Below, one piece after another: positions 33,501 to 48,500 of a stretch of DNA of 64,000 nt. Source of the DNA: Latrodectus hesperus (lineage: Eukaryota; Arthropoda; Arachnida; Araneae; Theridiidae). Under the pieces are notes generated by a model that saw only the letters and a program-made list of their open reading frames with translations, had not been told where the DNA came from and did no database searches. The stretch covers positions 41,284,436-41,348,435 of the forward strand of contig CM075857.1 in the NCBI GenBank assembly GCA_037975125.1, written 5' to 3'. Each line of letters begins with the position of its first letter. The first letter of the stretch is position 1. The translations under genes and the position numbers were made by a program.

Positions 33501-36500
33501 AAATTCAGTTAAGGATATACTTACCAACATTTCTAATTGTTGATCCCATAAATTTTGCAAATTTCTGAACAGGTGACATATTTTCAGTATCTTCTTTTAC
33601 CTAAACACATAATTTATCACAGAAATTATGAATACAATGAAAATGTTTTCAATAATAATAATAATAAAACATGCAAATTAAATTTAATAGCCAATTTAAA
33701 ACTTTCATTTATAAAGTTAATAGGCATTCAAATAATGGAAATTTTTGGTATAAGTTTATTTAGTCAGTTCTGTGCGGTAAAGCTTTTTCCTTAGAGCAAA
33801 CATTTGGGACCAGAAAATAGGTGTGATTAAAAACTATCAACATTGGGAAATGAAAACTAGATAGTTATTGCAACAATTTTATTTGAACTTTGTGCTTGAG
33901 GACACAAATTCAACATTTAAATTTCATTAATACCTTTTTTAAATAAATAATATTTAATAATATTGAAAATATTTTTTCATAAATTTGTTTCTTTTGAAGA
34001 TTAAAAATTTTTCACGCAACTATAAAAATGTAGAAATGTTTAATTATAACATTTTTATGATCTGACTAATTACTTAAAACTATATTTTACTGAGCTTTTA
34101 TTTTCTCATTAACTTCAATTTTGCTTTACTTTTTTTATCTATGTCTAAAATATATGTTTTAAATTCTCTACAAATGCTTGCTTATTTGATTATCATCTTT
34201 TTTTCATTGCAACATCCACTGAACCAGATTCTTCAATTTTATGCACTATGACTAATACCAGTCACAAGCATGTTTTCACCTCAAATTTTTTTTACTGACC
34301 AAGTTTCACTTTGGTTATTGTAATTTGATATTTCATTTTTATAATTCTTTAAATTTATTAGTAACAATTTCTTTTAATTTTATAGAGGAAAAGTCATCTG
34401 ATTATAAATATGAATACATTCTTATTCAAAAATTAATAATGGTACTGTGAAGTATAACAATTTACCATAATGAGAAAAACAGAATAAAGCATTTCCTACA
34501 GGCCACAATTTGTGAATTATTTTTAAAAATGAAAATATTTATTTTTGTCAATGTTACGACAATCATGGATGGCTTCTGGCTTACAAGAATTTTCCTCTAA
34601 TTCCCTTATTTTAAACCAAAGGCCTTCTAATTAATCTCTCTTAGAATGGAGAGATCCTTTTCTAGGGAGTTAGCCCATTTAAGAATAATTTCTGAGTTAA
34701 ACATTCTCTGTTCATTCTAATAGCATGACCAGAACATTCAATTTTTTGGATTTTAATGTAAACTAGTTCTCCGAGGGCATGACAGAGTTCTGAGTTTCAG
34801 CATTTATATGCCCAAAGGCATCAACTTGTATTCCTCCAAAAACTGATCTTAGTATACACTGGTTAAAGACTAAGAACATTTTCATCTTTTTGAGTTATTG
34901 TCCAAATTTCCTATGAGTATGCCAGTATTGGTCTGATTTTAGTTATAAATGAATAGCTCTATCTTCCTTTAAATTAAGTTTGATTTTAGATACTTCTTTA
35001 ATCCATAAAAGCATTTGTTGGTTGCATTGATTTGCATCTGAATTTCAGATGTGATATTAATGTTAACCTGAGAATTCAGATATGTAAATCTATCAGCTTT
35101 TTCACGTTTATATGAACTAATTTGTAGATGGATAATGAAGTCAATTACTTTAGTGCATTGTATATATAGTTTTTTTCCTAGTTGACTGTAACATGCAATT
35201 CAACAGCCTCTTTTCCTAAAGTTACAAAAACCGTTTCAAATCGGCAGTCGTTCTTATGATAAGTGATTATCAGGAAATTTAAAAAAATGCAGATTTATAA
35301 AATATATTTTTTTGGTATGGATTTTTGAATCACAAATGATCCTTTCTAATATTATGCTGAAAAGAAAGCATGCCAATACAACATCCTATGTAACTCCACT
35401 TCTAATTTTCATTGGTTCTGAAAACTCCCACTGAATTTTAACTCGTCACATTTTCTTACTTAAGGTAAGGGCAGTGAGTCTTGTCAACTTGTCAGAAATA
35501 TTAAACTCACACAAAGCTTCAAGAGTCATTTTCCACTTATGTTGCCATAAGCAGTTTTAAAGATAGAAAAACAGTGTGAGTACCGATTCCAAAGTCTCTT
35601 GTCTTTTCCAAAATCTGTTAGATGTTAAATATTCAGTAAGTTGTAGAGCTATCCCTTTTTAAATCTCCACTAATATCTTCCACGTATGGATTAAGTTCAT
35701 TAAAAAGTTTGAAAAGTTTTTACAGGTAGTAATTTTTAAGAGAATGATAGATTAATGAAGATTTGAGTAAATATTATAAGAATGTTGCAAATAAAACTTT
35801 TAAACAAATCATTCACCAGAGTGGAAAATTTTATTGAATCACAGAAGATTTTGAAAGCCCTATCAGTTTAGGATTCATAGCCTCTCATGTGGAACATGTT
35901 TGGATATTCCCCATGTTTCACATTCCCAAGAGGCTATGAATTTTAGACAGTTGGCCGTTTGCTCATTTCTGAGCAACATCAACTATCTTAGATTTGACAA
36001 CTATTATATGAAGGGTATTTTGTACTGGGCTGCTTGAGGGAAAATAGCTGATGCTGCCAACGCCCTGATGCAGGGGGAGTGGAAGAAGGATTGTTTGAGT
36101 AGTTTTATTGTGAAAAGGTTCAGAATAAATAAAAAAATTCAAAAATAAATATAATTTAAGATATGAATCAATCAAAAATTAGCAACAAGATAAAATTCTT
36201 CATTTAAAAACTTATATAGCCAATATATATACTATTTGAAAATAAAATTGTGCATATTAAAATAAAGTATTTCTTCAAAAGGAAGGGATAAAATTCTTCT
36301 TCTTCATTGGCCTGACAGCCCAGGGTCCCTATGGGCCTTTGCCTTCCTCAGAAGTGCATACCAGGACCCCCTATTTTTGGATAAGGTCACCCAGTTTCAC
36401 TTTCTCTTTTTAGGTCGTTTTCAAGACAGTCACGCCATCGGAGTTTCGGTCGTCCTCTTCTGGTGCCAATGGGGTGAGCAAATAAAATTTTTTCATCACC

Positions 36501-39500
36501 CGATTGTCGTTCATCCGGCTCAAATGTCCTGCCCATTTTAATCTCTGTTTTGAGATAAATTTAACAAAATCTGGTTCTTTATATAGTTTATAGAGCTCAG
36601 AATTAGTTCTTCTTCGCCATGTATTCTCAGATTTTATTCCACCAATGATGCATAATAAGAGGTATTTTGTAAATAAGAGGTATTTTTTACATCTGTATAA
36701 TTTAATAAAATTATCATTGATATAGAAATTCATAATATTTACTCAGATATATGAAATAAATAATTTGCTGATTTAAATTTTGAAAAAAGCAGGAAAAATA
36801 TTCAAATAAATAATAAACGGAAAAGCGATTTTGAACATTTGATTTATGCGAATGAATTTTTAATTTATTAGAAGTTACTCTCGGGAGAACTTTAATTTTT
36901 GTATTGAAAATTCGTTAATGTTTTGCAGTTCAACTTTTGACAGTTTTCTAATTATGAAAACTGATAATTCATATTTAAATTTTGAATATTTAAAATAAAG
37001 TACTCAAATACAAGAATTTTTAACAATAAATTAATAATAAAAAACTATTGGAGGGGTAATGTTTGCATAGTTTTAAAAATATATTCCTTATTTCTACAAA
37101 TTAAGCAATTAATATGGAAACTGTATTAGAATTATCCCTCCAATTTTCTAAATAGTTCTCCAAATCAATTTTAAACTATTTTTTTTAGTAAATAAATATT
37201 TTTAAATATATAACATGTATTATTTTTTTGAGATTTTTTCAAATGAAATAAAAATATTTAATTGGAAATTAATTTAAATTAAAATACATTTAATTTCAAT
37301 TGTAGATAAATTTCTGCATATAATTTTTTATTAGAAAATTCTAATAAAAAATTATTGAATGTTGTTGAAAATCCCTATCTTAGACATAAATATTTATTTA
37401 AAATTGTAAAATATTTCATTTACCAGTATTAATTATTTGTTAAATTATTAATATTTTTTTAAAATTCATATAAAAAATTTAAGAATATTTATAAATTCAG
37501 GGTTAAAATTTTAAATTCTTACTATCCCTATTTAATAATTTTATTTCTAACTGTCAGTAATGTTAATATCTGGATTTTGTTTTGTTGCTTTGTTCACTTC
37601 TTGCACAACAACTAACAATTAAAACATGATTTAAAGTGGGTTTTCAAACACATAAAAATAACCATACTCGATCACTAATAATTTATCAGTCAACTTGTCA
37701 TATATATATACTAATAAAGAACTATTATTAACAAATAGAACCAAAATTTGACTTAATCTGAGGAGAAAATTAAGGATTTTATAAATAACAGAAAAAAATG
37801 TTTAATAACTAGTTACGTTAATTGCATTCTTGTTAGCCCCAGTTCTTTTCTCAGTCCTAAGAGTTTTCTTGGCTGCAGGTTTCATACCTCCAGATGGCTT
37901 TTTCTATTAAAAAAAAATGGAAAATTAAATCAACATACAAAATGATACAAACAAAAAAATATTTTTTGCTTTTTCTTCTATATAAACCTGTTTTAAGATT
38001 CTTTAAAAAATGAATAATAAAATTAATATTAAAAAATCATACTATGAAATACTGTGAATTTAAATTGCACAAGGATTTCTTAAATAAAGGAAATATTAAC
38101 AGAATGACAACTAAATGTCATGTAAGTCAAATTTTATCTTTATAATAGCATTACTTGAAAAGTTTGCATTTAATACTTTTCTCAAAACTTAATTATAAAT
38201 TTAATATACACATAGCAAATAATAACTAAATTGTTTCCAGTTCTGAATTTTTTATCACAAATTTGCACATGTAACTCAACTGCTTTATTTACAGAGGATG
38301 AGTAATACAGCAACTGCACTTTTATTATAAAGAAAATTCATAGATTATTCTTCATAAAAAAGAATTATGTTGATGATTTTTTTGATTACATTGGTTCTGT
38401 AAAGTTTAATAAATGGAAAGATTTGCATTGAAATATAATATACACTAATTATACCTTCAGTATTTTATGTAAGAATTTACTATTATCAGTAGAAAATATA
38501 ACAAATAGAAAAAAAAATAAAATCAGAATATGTAATAGCATTTCTTTTTAAAAGCATATAAAATTTACAAGAATTAGTAAAACTTAAAAACTTACCTTAG
38601 AAACTTTCTTTGCTGGAGCAAATTCTTCACTTGATTTCTATAAACAAAAAGTTCTTAAAAAATTGTGAAAATAAATAAGATTAAAAGAATACATACATTA
38701 AATCAGTGAAAACTAGATAATGCAAAAGTACTGAATCGAGGAAACACATGAAAAATATTAGGAAATAGAATCTTTAAAATCAGAGGCAATAGTTTTTGCA
38801 CCATTTCACTCAATCCAAAATGTTAAGACAAGAAAAAGTATTAAAAAAATTTGTTTTTCTAAGCTAAATTTTTTGCTTTAAAACAAATCTTCTAACACAA
38901 AACTATTCATTCTTCTTATCTTATTACTGTAGTTAATACTAAATAAAAAATAAAAAAAACTTCAAACACACAATTCTAATTTCAAAAATATTTTGAATAA
39001 CTCCATGTGTCTTTCTAGAAATAATTCCAAAATTTCATTTTAAATACACAAGGTTTTACTGTTGTATTTTTATTCATTTATTCTTTAACATATATTTGAT
39101 TTTTTTAAAATGAAAATTAATCCCAATTTCTAATTTTACCTATTGTTATAGAGATGCCCATTCAAGATTCTTGAAATTACAGGATTTGTATTCTCAGTCA
39201 CTAATACAAAATATCGATTAAAAAATTTCATATTATTTTAAAATCCACATATAAGTGGTAATATTAATATTTCAAAATTTCTTGAGAAAGCTATTTACTC
39301 CAACTATAAAAATAAAATGTTTGAATTTTATGCCACAGTTGATTTGCTTAAGATGCTTGAGGATGAATGAATTCTAACCATCAGTTGTTAAGCAGATTAA
39401 AGAAATTTTTCAATTTTAAACCTTTGCTTAAACTGAATAATTTTTACATTTTCACATACAAATATTTCATATTTTGATTAAAATACAATTTTCTTTATTC

Positions 39501-42500
39501 TGTTCAAATAATTGTATCACATGAAACAGTTTTTAAGAGAAATGTTACTAATTTTCAAAATTTGAGTAACACCCCTCTACATGATTTTACACTTTTCTTT
39601 ACTCTTCATTATGTTTCTATAATAGCTAAATTCAAAATTTTTATGTAGTTATAATCGAACCAAAAAGACATAATAAAACTTATATTTTGTATTTGAAAGC
39701 TAAATCAAAGATTTTTGTTTAATTTTAGAAATGAATACATTACTTTGTTCCATTAAATTTTTCAATTTAGACTAGACCAAAATTTCAACGTAATCATTTC
39801 CCTTGAAACTAAATAAATTTATTATTTTTTTCACTAATTAAAAAAGGTAGCATTGCTATTGACAAAAGACAAAAGCGAGATTCATAGCTGAACATTTTCT
39901 TTGATAACATGCTTATCACATTTGCATATGGAGAACCTAGGGTCAGTAGTCAAATAAGCTTTTGTTTCAAGCCCAAGGGTAATGGTATGGAGAACCTATT
40001 CCAATGACAATAGATCATTTTGTTTCACCTGGCATACAGCTTTTATTATATAATGATAAGCCGATTTAATTTTACAGCCAGTGGCATTATACTTCATGAC
40101 ATGTCACAATGGGGCCAGTTTACAACAAACATCAAGTACTGTATGATTCATATCCATAGATGGCACCTGTGTAATTAATACTTTTACCTGGTCTACAAAG
40201 TCACCAGACTATTTGACAACCTAAAATGTTAGCAATAGAGTAGGCTGCTAGATTTGGACACTAAGGCAGTAGGTGCAAAACATATGAGCTTATCAGCTAC
40301 AGTGAGCTACCAACACTAAGCAAAAGAATTAACAATCTTATATTTGTTTATAGACTATAAAGAGATACATTCTTAGTAAATATGAAATCAATTGAAATTA
40401 AACTGTATAAAAACAAATCGTACATAAAAAAGAAATTAGAATGTAATTAGTAAAAAATAATAAATGTAATAACATTTTTATTATCAATACATTTTAAAAT
40501 ATTGGAAGATTCTTCAATGGCTGCAAATCAAATACTATTATCCAAATGTTCAGGGATTTTTGTTACATATTTATAATTTTATACTCATGCAGATATGTAG
40601 AGCTGACTAAGTCAAATCTGAAACAAGATTGTGTATTTCTCTTTAGAATAAAGAGCCAAATATTTTCAGAATTTGAAGTGAACTAACCACTAAGTTTGAA
40701 AATAGAGCTGCAGAATTTCTCTGCAAAAAAAAAATTTAGTTTTAAGATGTGAGGTATAGATAAAATTCACTCAATCTCAACTCTTTCTACTATATTTTCA
40801 ACTACTAAACTTTCACAACTATAGTTTTCAAATTCAAATTTTATTGTTTTAAAAGGAAACTAAAACCAATTTTCAAAATGCAATTTTGAACTTAAATTAT
40901 CTTATGGTACAGTATGATGTGGTTTCGTATATGGAGAAAAAAATATTTGAAATTCAGAATGACACCTTAGTTGCTGATTCTTATTCAATGGTTTTAAAAA
41001 ATTAATATTCAGTTTAAGTTAGTAGCTTTAGTGTCTTCCTTTAGAAACAATTTTAGCAGAAATCATTTTTTAATCCCTACATGAGCAATTTTGAAGTGAT
41101 GTTCAATGGCCCATTTCTTTCCAACACATCCACTTACACAGCATAATAAACAACCACATTTGGATATAGAAGTAATCAGCTTACCATTTCAGTTGAGAGC
41201 AACAAGTTTTTTGCTTTCAGCTTGAACACACTTTTAGATTTTTTTGTAGAATCAATGAATAAATCAAAATTTCAAAATCAGCAAATGAAAAACCCCTGCT
41301 GCTGTTGACAATGGTTTCTATTGTCAGCTCAATGGAGGAATTAATGATAGTCAACAAATGTGTTTAAGAGATCTGCCAGAAAGTACTTAAGAACTACTAT
41401 AAGCTTACAATCGATGATTATTTCTTTAAAGTGTTGCAGGATGAAACCAACAATTTTAATTATTCCTAACTGAGTTTTCAAGAAATCTTGATCATTATTT
41501 TTCATTATTCGATCAACATTTAACTTTCAATTATTTTATTATCTGTATGTGAGTTGTACACACATTTAACCTTAGGAAAAATAATTTTCTCTAAAATTTC
41601 TCTTCCATGCTAAACAATATTATGAAACCTTCCCTTAGGAATTATACTTTAGTCAAAATTATTAAATTTAAGAAAATCTCAACTTACTCTTTTTCTGGAT
41701 TTTATTTTGGTATGTTCATCTTCAGAATCCTATAATTTATAATTATTATTAGATTAAGATATTAAATATTCTTTACAAATAGATAAAAAAAACAGTCATT
41801 AGAAAATGAAACTGAAAATATTTTTATACATACACTTTCAAGCAAAGCCACTGCTTTAGGTTGTCTTGATCTAAGAGGACGTCGGCTCTATGAAAAAAAT
41901 TTTAAAATCAGATTGTATTCTATAAAAGTGTATGAAGGACATTTAAAATCAAGAAGGTAACGATTATCAGTAATAAACCACATTAGAAATAAGAAATTTC
42001 TAAACTAGTGCATCATTAATTCAAAATATTGAATTTCCAACATTAATTTAAGAAATTAAAGATTTTTTATTCGAGAAACTTGAATACATTACTGTATACA
42101 TATTTAGTAATAAAATAAGATTTAAAACTAAGTTTGATTTTTATTTGTTATAAATTAGGAATATTTAAACAGATAATAATTCCTTAAGTAAAGGTAAATA
42201 ACATTAGTTAACATAAAATTCAAATACAATTATATTTATAGTAACAGTACATATTAGTTACTGACATTAAATAAATACGATTTGAACACATAAAAATAGA
42301 GTACTTTAAGTATTTGCATTTTTTAAAACATTAATTTATTCAAATAATTGAATTAAAAGGCTTAATAAGTTTTAATATTTCATGATCACAAATTTGGCAA
42401 TTAAAAAAAATTAATTTGTATATGTGTGTGCATCTACATATAGATAACACTATATTTTCTTGTATCTGAACAGCAGATTATGTGTTAAAAAGTTGAGTTT

Positions 42501-45500
42501 TGTTGTGCTAATTAATCGTTGCAGTGGATAACCCGATAAAAACATTCTACACCAGAAGCGTTCATAAATCTTTAAAAGAAAACATGTTTATATTTGGCAA
42601 AATAAATAACAGATTCCCTGAAAGATTCCATGACTTTGCGACATTCTCCAGCTATAACCAGTTTTGTCCAATTATATTCAAGGATGAATTAATTTCTTCA
42701 GTGGGATATTACACTAACATACCAACATACTGAAAACATTCAAGTTCATACATCAAGTGGAAGGAAAAGTGTCAAAGTTACACAGCAAATTTTAAAAAAT
42801 TAGGAGGGAAAAAAAAAAAACTAATGTACGATGTAAATTAAGTACACACACTACAAAAGAAAATGAAATCAAAGATCAATTAAAAAATCACTGTTTCTTT
42901 CATTTAATTATTAATGAAACAAGAGTATCATTTTTTTAAATATATTTAATTTTGTTTTAAGTTATTAAAAGCTAAAAATCGATAAGAAAATTCTACTAGA
43001 ATTTTCTAGGTATTATTGCTGTTGGTGATGAGATGGATCCAATCAGATGCTTCTCATAAAAAGTTTTTTTCTACAAAATGTATTATACTTTTAATGATAA
43101 TTTTGTATGATAACACATAATTAGCAATACATGCTCCATTATTTGCTGAAATGTTACTGCCTATTACATTAAGAAAAATACAGTATATGTATATATAAAA
43201 CTACATACATGCATATTCTACATAAACACACAAAACTTCAAAAATTAAACAATAGCAAGCTTTCAATTTGCTGGTGCTTGAACTACCAGGTACATTGACA
43301 CAAGGTGGATAGTTGAATATCTTTTTCTTTGAAATGACAGCAATATGAGAAGCAATGAACCAGCCCCTGCAACGTAAGTGTTGTGTGGCTTGTGCCTGAG
43401 GCGAACCGTTAATTATAATTTACAATGTTAAAACTAAAGTGTATAATAGAGTCTCTATGTCTGACGAACTGCTAGAATATCTTGTCTTACCAGACCTATT
43501 TAGCAATGAAAGGCAGCACTTCATTGACTGGTTAAAAAGAGCTAATAATCAGTCGTGTGGTTTCTTTTAAAATATTTACCACTTTTTTTAAAAAAATCAA
43601 AAGCTCTTAATCTGATTGATTTGTTTATTGCTCAACGGTCATTTTTGGGATACAAGGTTTAATTATAGAGCAGGAACTACAGTTTAAAGTTGATTGTGTA
43701 TGGATATTTGCAGTGATTCAAATCCAAGAACTTTTGAAGGAAAGATAAGAGCAGTTGGTATACGATTGAATCCGATGTAATAATTGCCATTACGATCCAA
43801 AGGCTGAGAATCTAATTTTAGTGCTGACTAGACAAATATTTAGTCTTGCGAATTAGGATATATTCCTAAGATATTACAAAAAACTATGGTTGTTTTCATT
43901 TCTAAGACTGGCCAAGATAACTATGATCAGTCTTTCAGATCTTATCAATCTCATTCTTCATTTTTCCACAAAATTATTTAGGAAATTATTGATAGCCACA
44001 CCAGGGAAAATATTTGTCCCTTGCATAACCTACAATTCACCTACTAACCTTCTAAATGTATAGAAATAGCTTGTTTCTAAAGATAGAAGACACCCTACAT
44101 ATGAAGGAAATTGTTTTGGCTAATTTTCTATGCATTTAGAGTGCTTTTGATAATACTTCACATCTATTCAGCCTTGAGACTTTAAAGGAGACAGGTTTTG
44201 TATGAATGGATTTAGATCATGCTTTCTGAGGGAAGTAACCAAATGAACATCTTTGGAGAATCATTTACAAAAATAATATAAGAAATTACTCTCAAAAAAG
44301 GTGTTTGCCCATCATTATTTTGGATCCTGGTAGTAAAAAGCCTAACTATTCATTTGAATAATATAAGCTACTATATTCAAAGTTACAAGATAGTATTCTC
44401 ATACTCATTCTTGGCTAAGACTTTAGTATAATTTGCCAGTTGATGGAAATGCATTTAATTATGTAAGCAATCAGTGCTACGCAAGAGAACTGAAAGTTAG
44501 TCCTCAGAAGACTAACCTTATACTTTTTATAGCAAAAGAAAATAAGATCGGTTTTTGGTCCGAAAACTTTTGAATGCCCAAACTAATGACCTTTGTTGAA
44601 ATATTTTAGTGTTTTTCTTGACCAAAAGCTCACTTGGAGTAAACATGCTCACTACAATGAATCAACCTAAAAACGTTCTTAATATGAAAAAGGGAACTTA
44701 GAGCCAGAAATGTTTTGGATGTACACAGCAATTATCAGATCTATCATAACTTGTGATTTTGATTTGGTGCTGCAAGTTTGAATAGAGAACTGTGAGGGAA
44801 GTGAGTAGTTTTCTTGTGAATTACCAGGTCAATAAAGAACTTTTATTTTCCCATATAAATGTCTGGACTAATTTTCATTTGTAAAATGGAATTATGGTGA
44901 AATATTCCATCAAATGATTCTATGAAAGGAACAATCCTGCTGAAAATACTTCTAGGTATTTGACAGAATTTAATATGCTTTCAAGAGAAAGTATGCTTCT
45001 GTGCAAATTTGTTGTGGGGGAAAGAAATTTTGTTTAGAAGGGTGTTTTAAAGACTTATCTTGTTGCGAAACTTTAGTTTAGTTACACCCGATTTCTATCC
45101 TTGCAAAAATAAGCATATTTCATTACTGAAAATACCTTTTTCTATCATTGAGTCCATGATCGGTATATTTTGGTATTTCCATGCTAAATGCCCCCCCCAT
45201 TTTCAGAGATAATAGTTTTACTGTCGTATTTCTATACAGCCAACATCCAAAAAATTTTCTTCACAGATGATATCATATTCAAATAAATTCCTTCAAATGT
45301 CCTATGCACCTTAGATTTATTTTGCTATATCTTATTGGGATTTTATCAGCTTTGAGTAATTTTCTGTTTATAACCACATTTTCCTTTCCTTTTTGGAGAT
45401 GATCTAGAATTTTGAAACATTCTTATGTTTAAAATGCCTAAACAGACTGCTCTAGCTATATTCCTCAGAGTCAAAGAAATATACCCATTAAGAACAATTT

Positions 45501-48500
45501 TATAATGCTTCTTTGGAGAAATATTTATCTTTGAACAAGCAAAATTAATGTTCACACAGAACATAAAACTATAGCCACTAGCTGCCATATTGAAACGCTT
45601 ATAGCTATAGCATTAATACACTAAAACTAGTCTAATGAGTAAATCAAAGTCAAAGTAAATCCATTATGTTATCTCTAGGTAGATGATTAGTTTGAGGACA
45701 TGCAGAACAGCACAAGTAACCGTATATTAATTCTGACAAGATTGTGGTTGTCTTGATTAATTTAAAATTTTAACATATTTATAAGGCTTATAATTTTTAG
45801 TTAAATATATCAGTATTTTTAAATGATGAAAAAGATGAACATTTGTATATACCAATATTTTATTTAAAATTATCTCTTATCTATTAAATAAGTCTACAGC
45901 TATAACAGAAAGAGTTCCATTTAAATATTCAAATTTCTATGTTGATTACTTTAATATATAGTATATAACAGATAATTTTAATTCCTAAATTTATAGAGCC
46001 CTATTACTTAAACATAAAATTTTTTTTAAATAAAAATACTTAAAACTGATAACAAAAAGAAAATGCACAACTCTCTTTAAGTTTTCTCATTTAATTCAAT
46101 ATTAATAAGAATTTTTACTTGTTTAAAACTACAATATGACAAATGAATGTGAGTTATTAATTTTATTATTTTTTTCTTCAACTTCTTCAGCATATTCTAT
46201 CATAGAATTCATGCTTATTTATTTAATTTAAACTTTTTTTAAGTTTTAAATTGATCAATTTCACAAAGTAAAGCTTTGCTATTTCTACTTATTATGAGCT
46301 ACCATCTTCCCTTTTTATTCCTTTACTCTGTCTAAACAGAATTAAATTCTTTTTTCTGATTATTTCAATTCAATCATAAATAAGTGATCCAATTGATTAA
46401 TATTTTCTACAATGAATTTGTTCATAGAAAACTTACATTGAACAAAAGAAAAAGAATTAACAACGTTCCATAAGTGACAATCTTGTTTATTCATGATTGT
46501 AAATTGGAACAAAGAAATCCGCCTTAAATATAGTTTTCAATACAATTTCAGAATAGCATAGAAGGTTATAATGGTTTAAATTTTTCATGAAGCAACAAAA
46601 TTCTTTAAAATGTAACATAACAATACTTCCCAAACAGAAGTAATTCTGAACTAATAAACAGTTATTTGAAGTATTATGTCTAGCCTATTCAAGGTTAAGA
46701 ATTATCCTCCCTCCCCTGAAATTTGAAAACAAAAACTTTACAAGTGACATACATTAATATTTGGTATCAAGATGATTTCACCACTACTGGGCAGAAAATC
46801 ATACAAACAACAAAGCTAGCTGAAACATCGATATTTGTTTGCTCATTAAAGAAATGATCTACACGTCTAGACTGCTTAGTGTGATGGCTGCACAGCTGAA
46901 ATAAAATTCCAATCAAAAGATTAGAAATTTCAAAAATTATAACAAACAATAAGCAATCAATAGAGCTGTCTTTGTCAATGACCACAAACAGAATGATAAT
47001 TTACATATAAAGCAACTAACATTTACCCAACCTCAATTAAATTCAAAATTATTTGAAAGAAGGTTTAAGTAAAATTAACTTTAATGATTTGTTAATAACT
47101 GAATAGATATTGTTTTCACTTTTAAATTGATGAATACTAAGACAATTATCAAACGATTGTAATAAAGGTAATATTATGGTTGCCATAATTTGATTTATAA
47201 TAAAATTTTTCATGAAAATCAGAACCATTTTGACACTTTTAATCACTTTGATGGGAAAATGAAACTTAGTGATCTAGAATAAATTTGTCACAAAACATTC
47301 TTTATAACAATGTCTCAAAGCATTTTCTGACAAACATGTGTTAAAAAATTGTATTGTTTATTAATATTTCAGAAATTGTGTTAAAAAGAGGATGAGATAA
47401 ATTTCTTTTAGTAGGCTTTCTAACAGTGGATATTGTGAGAAACAAGACTTAACTGGAGTTCGAGCCTGTTCGTTGTTAATCTGCTCCCTCCCCCCACATA
47501 ATTAATTAGACCTGGATCACAATTTGAAGTAAATTTTCAACTATGCAAATGCCTAAAGTGAGATTTGATTTCGCAAATTATTAAACTGAATGCCATTAAC
47601 TGGAATATAATGATGACAATACAACCAAGTAAAAGGAAAAAAAAAGATTACTCAGTAATCAAAAAGGTTTATAAAACACAAGAAAATATAAGAAATATGC
47701 ATGAAATTCAATTATTAATGTTCTTTTTAGCATCTTATAAATACATTTGATTCTTGAGAAATTAGTTATAAGTTTTTTGTTCATGTTAAAAGAGAAAATT
47801 TTAGTTATGAAAAAATTTGAACATACATAAAAATAGTAATAAATTATTTTTATTGTATAATGCAAATTTGGAAATTAAAGTATTAACGATTCTTAATTCT
47901 TTCAACAAAAAGAACAAATAAGTTAATTCAAAAACACTTTACAATACAAAAATGAATATCTAAGTATACCAATTTTACAGTTGTAATAAAATATCTTGCA
48001 GATAAAATGAGGGGAGAAAAGGTTAAATAAATAAATAAGAATTCTAAAAAATAAACATGCAAATATATTTAATATTTCTTACATAACATAATATAATATT
48101 CACTCTCTAGAATGATTAAAACATTTAAGCAACAATCTACTGATTACTGTTAAAATGTCAACTTATTTGTAAAAATTAAATATAATTTAAAAAATATTTT
48201 ATAAATACTTTTATTTTTAACAACCAACAATTTTTATATGAATGGCATAGTGACTAGTACATATGGAATATTGGATATAGCACTCATTTTCAAAAGCTTC
48301 AAAATAAAATGTTTTTCAGTGCATAAAACCAGTGCCTGTTCACAACGCAAGTCAAGTGTTTCAAAAAGGCATTTTATTTTATCAACTAAAGCTTCAGAAC
48401 TCATTAAAAAAGAAATTAAAATGCAACCTTACCTTATTTTTATTATCACTTTTAATCTCCTGAAAACAGATATTTTGATAACTTAAGCAATTTTTGAAAC

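Noticed and set aside
41184..41215. Donor GTAAGC on the minus strand after CAACTGAAATG, possible tail microexon
   Set aside because: No acceptor with a pyrimidine tract lies upstream within a plausible distance.
42524..42733. 69-codon plus frame with mixed composition
   Set aside because: No splice sites, promoter or repeat partner; left as unassigned intron sequence.
48238..48486. 82-codon plus-strand frame
   Set aside because: It overlaps microexon 16 antisense and shows no recognisable features.
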